Positions 13,983 through 19,730 of a DNA stretch of 19,730 nucleotides are shown here, one piece after another. Source of the stretch: RGIG8767 sp045531685 (GTDB lineage Bacteria; Bacillota; Clostridia; Lachnospirales; Lachnospiraceae). The position numbers and the translations under genes are program-made. The DNA is taken from the NCBI GenBank assembly GCA_045531685.1, contig JAZSEL010000010.1, positions 1 to 19,730 on the forward strand, given 5' to 3'. Below the pieces are notes generated by a model. The model saw only the letters and a program-made list of their open reading frames with translations. It searched no databases and had not been told where the DNA came from. Each line of letters starts with the position of its first letter. The first letter of the stretch is position 1.

Positions 13983-16900
13983 ATGTTTTCAAAGTTCAGT
14001 GTTAAGAAACCATATACCGTACTGGTGGGTGTAATCATGGTAATTGTACTTGGAATTGTATCTTTTACCAAGATGAGTACGGATTTACTTCCAAGTATTA
14101 ATCTTCCGTATGTAATTGTTATGACTACATATGTAGGTGCCAGCCCGGAAACGGTAGAAACGGTTGTTACAAAACCGGTAGAATCGGCAATGGCTACGGT
14201 AAGTAATATCGAAAATATTAGTTCCGTATCCAGTGAAAATTATTCCATGGTCATTATGGAATTTGCACAGACAGCGGATATGGACTCGGTATCGCTAGAA
14301 ATCAGAGAAAGTTTGGATCAGATAAAGTCCTATTGGGATGATTCTATAGGCAATCCGGTCATTATGAAGTTAAATCCGGATATGCTCCCGGTTATGATTG
14401 CTGCCGTTGGTATGGAAGGGATGACCAATGCAGAGATTAGTGATTATACAGATGAAAATGTCATTCCGAGATTGGAAAGTATTGAAGGTGTTGCTTCTGC
14501 CAGTGCTTCCGGTTTGCTTGATGAGAATGTACATGTAGTAATTCGTCAGGAATATATTGATAAAATTAATGAGCAGGTATTTGGCTCCATTGATGAAGAA
14601 TTATTAGAGGCTCAGCAGGAAATTGATGACGGATTAGCTGAAATCGTAGATGGTGAAAAAGAACTTGCTGACAGCGTAGAAGAGATCAAGGAAAATGAAC
14701 AGGACTTAGCAGAAGGCCGTCAGGAAATCGAAGATGCAAAGAAAGATTTGGCAGATGCGAAAAAAGAACTTGAAGATGGTAAAGCTGAATTAGAAGACAA
14801 GAAGGATGATCTGGAGGATGCGAAGGAAGAGGCTCTAAAAGAAATCGAAAAAGGGATGAAAGAACTTCTTGCAGGTAAGGATAAGGTTACGGCTCAGATT
14901 GAGGATGCAAATGATGAGTTGTCAGATATAAATGAGGAGCTTGAAAATGCTGATCTAGTAAAAATAGGTGAGGCTGCTTCTGCATTAGAGAATCAAAATT
15001 CGGCAGAGTTTATGTTTAGTAGTTTATATGCATTAGAACTACTGCATAGTATGCAAGATATTGATTTTTCAGAAGAAGAAAAGGGATTATTAGAATTAGC
15101 AAGTTTGGCTTTATCTGTTGATATTAGTGAAAAAAGCGATGAAGAAGCTTTAAATGCGTTATTATCAGTTGCAAAGTTGGCGGTTGTAAATTCTGACGAA
15201 GTAGAGTTATTGACAGAAAAAGGGTTTTATGAAAAAACAATTACATCTTTGGAGTCCGCCCTTGTTGAAATCAATGCAGGCTATGCAAAACTTGCAGCAG
15301 GACAAATCGAAGCCGCAGCCGGTTTTGGTACAGGTGATGCAGCCATCATCTTTGGTGAGACCCAGATGGAAGCCGCAGAGAAGCAGTTAGAAAGCGGCGA
15401 AGAACAGTTAGAAGCATCAGAAGAACAGCTTGTAAGTGGTCAGGAACAGATTGATAAAGCATATGAGCAGATTGATGATGCAAAGGAACAACTTGCGGAT
15501 GCAAGAGAACAGCTTGCGGATGCTCAGGAACAGTTGGATGATTCCCGTGATATGGCATATGCAAATGCAGATATGCACGGTATTTTGACGGTAGAAACAG
15601 TAAAATCATTATTAACGGCACAGAATTTCTCCATGCCGGCTGGTTATGTAACAGAAGAAGGTACGCAGTATTTGATTCGTGTAGGCGATAAGCCGGATGA
15701 TGTGGAAAAATTAAAAGCAATGCCTCTTATTAATATGAATATGGATGGCGTTGATGTGATTACATTAGGGGATGTGGCAGATGTCTTTATGACGGATAAC
15801 TCTGCAGACATTTACACCAATGTAAATGGTACACCTGGTGTTATGATTTCCATGCAGAAACAGACCGGATATTCAACCGGTGATGTTTCAGATAAAATTT
15901 TGGCAGAGTTTAAGCTTATGCAGGAAGAAAATGAAGATCTGATTCTCATTACACTAATGGATCAGGGTATCTACATTGACTTCGTTATGGACTCTATTAT
16001 CAATAACATTGTATTTGGTGCGGGGCTTGCAATTCTTATTTTAATTTTGTTCTTAAAGGATCTGCGTCCGACATTTGTTATTGCAGTGTCAATTCCGGTC
16101 AGCTTGGTGGCGGCAATTGTCTGCATGTATTTTAGTGGTGTTACATTAAATATTATTTCCTTATCCGGTCTGGCGCTGGGTATTGGTATGCTGGTGGATA
16201 ACTCCATCGTTGTTATTGAAAATATCTATCGACTGCGAAATGAAGGATATTCAAGAGTAGAAGCAGCCATTGAAGGTGCGAAAGAAGTAGCGGGTGCGAT
16301 TGTGGCATCTACTTTGACAACCGTATGTGTATTTGCACCGATTGTATTTACGGATGGTATTACCAGACAGCTGTTTGTGGATATGGGACTTACCATTGCC
16401 TATTCCTTACTGGCGTCTTTGGTAATTGCCCTTACGGTTGTACCGGCATTGGCATCTAAGGTATTGGTGAATGTAAAGGAAACCAAGGAATCCGCTCTTA
16501 CAGCGCGCCTTGGAAGAGTATATGAGAAATCAATTGGAGTTGCTCTAAAGTGGAAACCTCTTGTATTGATTGGTGTTGTAGGTTTACTTATTTTCAGTGG
16601 ATATCTTGCAATCAGCAAGGGAATTGCATTTATGCCATCCATGGACTCTACCCAGATTTCCATTACATTAGAGACTCCGGAAGGAACCAAATTAGGAGAC
16701 ACTGCTGAAATGTCGGATGAAATCGTAAATCGTATTCTTGCGATTGAAGATGTTCAGGACGTAGGTGCCATGGTTGGCGGCGATAGTCTGACAGGCAGTG
16801 ACGGAGCGACCAACGTGGTATCCATGTATGTTGTTTTAAAAGAAGATAAAGCACATACGGCAGAAGAAGTCGGTAAGATGATTGAGGAAGTTACGGCAGA

Positions 16901-18059
16901 TATTAAGGATGCTGAATTATCTATTAATACAGAAGCGATGGATATGAGTGCACTCAGCGGAAGCGGCGTTTCTATGCAGATTAAAGGCCGTGATTTGGAT
17001 ACATTACAGGAAATTGCTTCTGAAGTGGCAGGTATTTTAGCTGAAGTAGAAGGAATCGCAGAAGTTTCTGACGGTATGGAGGAAACAACCGGAGAACTTC
17101 GAGTTCTTATAGACAGGGATAAGGCTATGGATTGTGGTCTTACCGTTGCACAGGTATTCCAGCAGATTAATGCTAAAATTACAGAGGATACCGGCTCTAC
17201 GCAGCTTGTGACGGATACCAAAGAATATGACATTCTGGTTATTCATCAGGCGAATTCTGAAATGAGCCGTCAGGATATCAAAGATGTTCTGATTGATTAC
17301 ACGGATAAAGATGATAAGAAGTGCAAGATTCCATTATCAGAAATAGCTGTATTTGAAGAGAGAGAAGGGTTAAATTCGATTAATCGAGATTCTCAGTCAA
17401 GATATATCTCCGTATCCGGTACGATAGCAGAAGGGTACAATGTAGGTATTGTAGCAGCGGATGTAGAACGTACTTTGGCTGATTATGAACTTCCGGCAGG
17501 TTATACGCTGGTATTTAACGGTGAAAATGAGATGATTATGGACGCCATGGAACAGTTAATGTTAATGATGGTATTGGCAATCGTATTCATGTTCCTCATT
17601 ATGGTTGCCCAGTTCCAGTCACTGTTATCGCCATTTATCATTTTATTTACGATTCCGCTTGCGTTTACCGGTGGTCTGTTTGGACTCTATTTTACCGGTA
17701 GTGAAGTCAGCGTTATTGCTGTAATTGGATTTGTTATGCTTGCCGGTATCATTGTAAATAATGGTATCGTGTTGGTTGACTATATCAATATGCTCCGTGA
17801 AAACGGCATGGCAAAAAAAGAAGCCATTATGACGGCAGGCCGTACACGACTTCGTCCGGTACTTATGACAGCTTTAACCACGATTCTTGCTATGTCCACT
17901 ATGTTATTTAGCAATGACATGGGTGCAGATATGTCAAAGCCAATGGCAATCGTAATTGTTGGTGGTCTGACATATGGTACGTTATTGACTCTTTACGTAG
18001 TTCCTTGTATCTACGATATCTTTAATCGTGAAAAGAAAGTAAAAGATATCGCAGAGTAA
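13983..18059 (+). CDS. RND-family efflux transporter with a large external coiled-coil insertion
   Basis: A 1358-residue exporter of the HAE1/AcrB-SwrC type, a proton-driven pump in the cytoplasmic membrane. TM1 is at ~12-30. The porter part opens with DLLPSINLPYVIVMTTYVGA. TM2-6 lie at ~665-820 with the proton-relay D739 in GLALGIGMLVDNSIVVIEN; Asn follows where AcrB has a second Asp. TM7 is near 865, and TM8-12 near the C-terminus with GIIVNNGIVLVDYINMLREN. Relatives have about 1030-1070 residues. The excess is an insertion at ~205-525 in the first extracytoplasmic loop: heptad coiled coil (~211-320), a separate tip segment (~324-424), and eight clean heptads (466-521). No adaptor or outer-membrane channel gene is nearby, as expected for a single-membrane cell. 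GGAG precedes ATG 13983. A TetR gene follows. Substrate unknown. Confidence 0.92.
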   Translation: MFSKFSVKKPYTVLVGVIMVIVLGIVSFTKMSTDLLPSINLPYVIVMTTYVGASPETVETVVTKPVESAMATVSNIENISSVSSENYSMVIMEFAQTADMDSVSLEIRESLDQIKSYWDDSIGNPVIMKLNPDMLPVMIAAVGMEGMTNAEISDYTDENVIPRLESIEGVASASASGLLDENVHVVIRQEYIDKINEQVFGSIDEELLEAQQEIDDGLAEIVDGEKELADSVEEIKENEQDLAEGRQEIEDAKKDLADAKKELEDGKAELEDKKDDLEDAKEEALKEIEKGMKELLAGKDKVTAQIEDANDELSDINEELENADLVKIGEAASALENQNSAEFMFSSLYALELLHSMQDIDFSEEEKGLLELASLALSVDISEKSDEEALNALLSVAKLAVVNSDEVELLTEKGFYEKTITSLESALVEINAGYAKLAAGQIEAAAGFGTGDAAIIFGETQMEAAEKQLESGEEQLEASEEQLVSGQEQIDKAYEQIDDAKEQLADAREQLADAQEQLDDSRDMAYANADMHGILTVETVKSLLTAQNFSMPAGYVTEEGTQYLIRVGDKPDDVEKLKAMPLINMNMDGVDVITLGDVADVFMTDNSADIYTNVNGTPGVMISMQKQTGYSTGDVSDKILAEFKLMQEENEDLILITLMDQGIYIDFVMDSIINNIVFGAGLAILILILFLKDLRPTFVIAVSIPVSLVAAIVCMYFSGVTLNIISLSGLALGIGMLVDNSIVVIENIYRLRNEGYSRVEAAIEGAKEVAGAIVASTLTTVCVFAPIVFTDGITRQLFVDMGLTIAYSLLASLVIALTVVPALASKVLVNVKETKESALTARLGRVYEKSIGVALKWKPLVLIGVVGLLIFSGYLAISKGIAFMPSMDSTQISITLETPEGTKLGDTAEMSDEIVNRILAIEDVQDVGAMVGGDSLTGSDGATNVVSMYVVLKEDKAHTAEEVGKMIEEVTADIKDAELSINTEAMDMSALSGSGVSMQIKGRDLDTLQEIASEVAGILAEVEGIAEVSDGMEETTGELRVLIDRDKAMDCGLTVAQVFQQINAKITEDTGSTQLVTDTKEYDILVIHQANSEMSRQDIKDVLIDYTDKDDKKCKIPLSEIAVFEEREGLNSINRDSQSRYISVSGTIAEGYNVGIVAADVERTLADYELPAGYTLVFNGENEMIMDAMEQLMLMMVLAIVFMFLIMVAQFQSLLSPFIILFTIPLAFTGGLFGLYFTGSEVSVIAVIGFVMLAGIIVNNGIVLVDYINMLRENGMAKKEAIMTAGRTRLRPVLMTALTTILAMSTMLFSNDMGADMSKPMAIVIVGGLTYGTLLTLYVVPCIYDIFNREKKVKDIAE
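15378..15545 (+). repeat. Eight tandem 21-base heptad-coding repeats
   Basis: Eight consecutive seven-residue units (residues 466-521 of the exporter), of the form x-E-Q-L/I-x-x-x such as EEQLEAS, KEQLADA, REQLADA, QEQLDDS. The DNA units around 15487-15530 are nearly identical (GAACAGCTTGCGGATGC), so expansion or contraction by slippage is possible. Confidence 0.8.
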
Positions 18060-18069
18060 AGGAGGGTTT

Positions 18070-18678
18070 ATGAGGGAAGAGAAAAAGACGGATAAAGTAA
18101 TTGCAATTTACCATGCAATTGAAGATTTAGTTGCAGAAGGCGCGGATGTTTCCTCCATGCGAGTATCGGATATCGCCATGAAAGCAGGGATTGGAAAAGG
18201 TACTACCTATGAGTATTTTTCCAGTAAAGAAGAAATGGTGATTAAAGCCATGGTTTATCTTGTAGACTCTATGGTAAAGCGTATTTTAATGCAGATGGAG
18301 AGAATGGAAACCTTCCGTGATAAATTTATGATGTTATTGGATGAAATGGAAGAGAAGGCAAAGCAAAGAGCATGTATTTTAAAATATCTGAATATGCTTA
18401 GCGATATGAATCTCTGTGAACAGATGCATGATGTGCTGTTAGAAGATGAAGAAGCAAAAAAAGCCAGTCCTATGAGGATTATCCAATATCTGATTGAACA
18501 GGGAAAAAAGGAAGGAATTATCGGTAATCGTTTTTCACAGGCCTATTTGGAAACAACCATGTTTTCAAGAGTAATTTCCTTTGTGATTTATGCGGATGGT
18601 GAGTTGGGAATTCTGCGCAGTGATTATGGAGAGATGAAGCAGGAGTTATATGAGGGTTTATGCAGAGAATTAGCATAA
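18070..18678 (+). CDS. TetR/AcrR-family transcriptional regulator
   Basis: A 202-residue repressor. The N-terminal HTH is at ~25-55 (MRVSDIAMKAGIGKGTTYEY then FSSKEEMVIKA), with the family's typical G-x-G-T-x-Y-x-Y-F-x-S-K-E ending. The helical C-terminal ligand domain has no clear family signature. The start has GGAGGG 4 bases upstream and is 10 bases after the exporter stop, so the two are one operon. The usual reading is that it represses the exporter and itself by binding the dyad at 13893-13908 and is released by an exported compound (inference from context). Confidence 0.92.
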   Translation: MREEKKTDKVIAIYHAIEDLVAEGADVSSMRVSDIAMKAGIGKGTTYEYFSSKEEMVIKAMVYLVDSMVKRILMQMERMETFRDKFMMLLDEMEEKAKQRACILKYLNMLSDMNLCEQMHDVLLEDEEAKKASPMRIIQYLIEQGKKEGIIGNRFSQAYLETTMFSRVISFVIYADGELGILRSDYGEMKQELYEGLCRELA

Positions 18679-18701
18679 TATAATAAGAGTATTTAAGGAA
18701 G

Positions 18702-18729
18702 ACATGCCCGTGTGGCATGTTTTTCTTTT
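18702..18729 (+). terminator. Intrinsic terminator of the exporter-tetR operon
   Basis: ACATGCC (18702-18708) pairs with GGCATGT (18714-18720), loop CGTGT, followed by TTTTCTTTT. Confidence 0.88.
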
Positions 18730-18730
18730 A

Positions 18731-18759
18731 TGGACAAAATGAATGTCGATAGATATACT
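18731..18759 (+). promoter_or_regulatory. Promoter of the GH16 lipoprotein gene
   Basis: TGGACA (18731-18736), 17-base spacer, TATACT (18754-18759), immediately after the terminator of the previous operon and about 40 bases before the next start. Confidence 0.75.
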
Positions 18760-18800
18760 GTTAGAAGGAAAAAATAAGAAAAATAGGGAGTTTGCGTTTT

Positions 18801-19730
18801 ATGAAAGTGAAAAAGAGTATGCGTATGTCCATATTTATAGTAGGGATGAGCACATGTATTCTTGCGTGTGGTAAGCCTGCAGACGAAACGGTTATGCAGG
18901 AGACGGTAGAAGTAGAAGAAGTAAGTACCGAAACAATAGACGAATCACAGAATACCTACATAGATAATCCTGACCGCTCGGATGAGGGCTATACTCTTAT
19001 ATGGAGTGATGAATTTGATGGGGAAGCTTTGGATACCTCCAAATGGTCTTGTCAAATCGGAACAGGGACTTCGGAAGGTCTGACAGACTGGGGTAATCAG
19101 GAATTAGAATATTATACGGATGAAGAAAAAAACGTGCGTGTAGAAAATGGTGAATTGATTATTACGGCGATTAAAGAAGAGGAACGTGTTGGCGGTAAGC
19201 TTTTTACATCAGCTAGAATTCGGACTATGACGGATGAAAGAGACGTTCTTTTTTCAACCAAATACGGGAGAGTAGAGGCAAGAATCAAGCTTCCAAAAGG
19301 AGAAGGTTTATGGCCGGCATTCTGGATGCTTCCGGTAGATGATTCTATCTATAATGAATGGGCATCCTCCGGAGAAATTGACATTATGGAAGCGAGAGGA
19401 AGACTTCTTGAGAAAATAGAAGGAACTATCCATTACGGGCAGAACTGGCCGAATAATGTTTATAAAGGCGGCGAATATGAATTTCCGGATGGAGAGGATA
19501 TTACGGGTTATCATTTATATTCCTTGGAATGGGAACCGGGAGTATTGCGTTGGTACATAGATAATGAGTGCTATCACTCCACAGAACAATGGTTTAGTAA
19601 GGGACCTGCCAGTGCCGCGGACTATACATGGCCGGCGCCATTTGATGTGCCGTTCTATATTTTGTTAAATATGGCAGTTGGAGGTACTTTTGACCTGCAA
19701 TCGGATCCTTATGCGGCAGAATATCCGGCA
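18801..19730 (+). CDS. GH16-family beta-glucanase lipoprotein (partial, runs off the window)
   Basis: The first 310 residues, with no stop before the window end. A Lys/Arg-rich start, a hydrophobic stretch and the lipobox ILAC (C23, followed by Gly) mark a secreted lipoprotein anchored in the membrane. Residues ~25-55 are an acidic linker. The GH16 domain starts at about 60 (YTLIWSDEFDGEALDTSKW). It carries the catalytic signature GEIDIMEARG, with nucleophile E192, D194 and acid/base E197. WPAFWMLP and YSLEWEPGVLRWYIDNE are further GH16 motifs, and FYILLNMAVGG lies near the end. Bacterial GH16 enzymes of this form cut beta-1,3 or mixed-linkage glucans; the exact substrate is not readable. ATG 18801 has GGGAG 10 bases upstream. 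It has its own promoter. Confidence 0.93.
   Translation, partial: MKVKKSMRMSIFIVGMSTCILACGKPADETVMQETVEVEEVSTETIDESQNTYIDNPDRSDEGYTLIWSDEFDGEALDTSKWSCQIGTGTSEGLTDWGNQELEYYTDEEKNVRVENGELIITAIKEEERVGGKLFTSARIRTMTDERDVLFSTKYGRVEARIKLPKGEGLWPAFWMLPVDDSIYNEWASSGEIDIMEARGRLLEKIEGTIHYGQNWPNNVYKGGEYEFPDGEDITGYHLYSLEWEPGVLRWYIDNECYHSTEQWFSKGPASAADYTWPAPFDVPFYILLNMAVGGTFDLQSDPYAAEYPA

Noticed and set aside
15346..15720. A 124-codon - strand frame opposite the exporter
   Set aside because: It results from the regular heptad coding of the + strand gene and has no ribosome binding site or family similarity.
1..19730. CRISPR array, rRNA or replication origin
   Set aside because: I saw no regularly spaced repeats other than the heptad-coding units, no rRNA segments and no origin-type box clusters.

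Overview
The window looks like a chromosomal segment of an anaerobic, spore-forming, low-GC Firmicute, most likely Clostridia and probably Lachnospiraceae. The evidence is the gene order ispF / T-box-cysE-cysS-mrnC-rlmB-sigH, strong GGAGG-type ribosome binding sites, AT-rich intergenic DNA, an anaerobe-type oxygen defence set (rubrerythrin, desulfoferrodoxin) and the sporulation sigma factor SigH. Every intact gene is on the + strand. Only a decayed insertion sequence and one possible gene relic lie on the - strand.

Region 1 (1-2320) is accessory. It holds an AraC/GyrI-like regulator, a small PUA/ASCH-like protein, and a DUF5131 (phage Gp37/Gp68-type, CxxxCxxC) gene interrupted by one in-frame TGA at a position I expect to be Trp. 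A structured, apparently non-coding stretch follows and ends in a clear intrinsic terminator.

Region 2 (2325-3479) is an ISL3-like insertion sequence. Its transposase is fused in frame across a deletion that appears to remove the first catalytic Asp, so it should be dead. Its ends carry long nested inverted repeats, and a hairpin covers the transposase ribosome binding site.

Region 3 (3487-7130) is a redox and oxygen-stress cluster behind an extended -10 promoter just outside the IS: a DUF134-NifX fusion with a His/Cys tail, a CoA-disulfide-reductase-like flavoprotein with a rhodanese domain, a rubrerythrin with rubredoxin domains at both ends, and desulfoferrodoxin. By family knowledge, superoxide reductase makes peroxide and rubrerythrin removes it. 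The flavoprotein may supply thiol or rubredoxin reduction, which is inference. The next 600 bases (7131-7709) look like gene debris.

Region 4 (7731-13883) is core: an AEC permease, ispF, then a T-box-controlled cysteine block (cysE, cysS) running into mrnC, rlmB and sigH, closed by a terminator that overlaps the sigH stop.

Region 5 (13893-18729) is an RND exporter of 1358 residues with a large external coiled-coil insertion, followed after 10 bases by a TetR regulator. A CCGAC-N2-GTCGG palindrome upstream of the exporter is a candidate operator. Region 6 (18731-end) is a promoter and the start of a GH16 glucanase lipoprotein that runs off the window.
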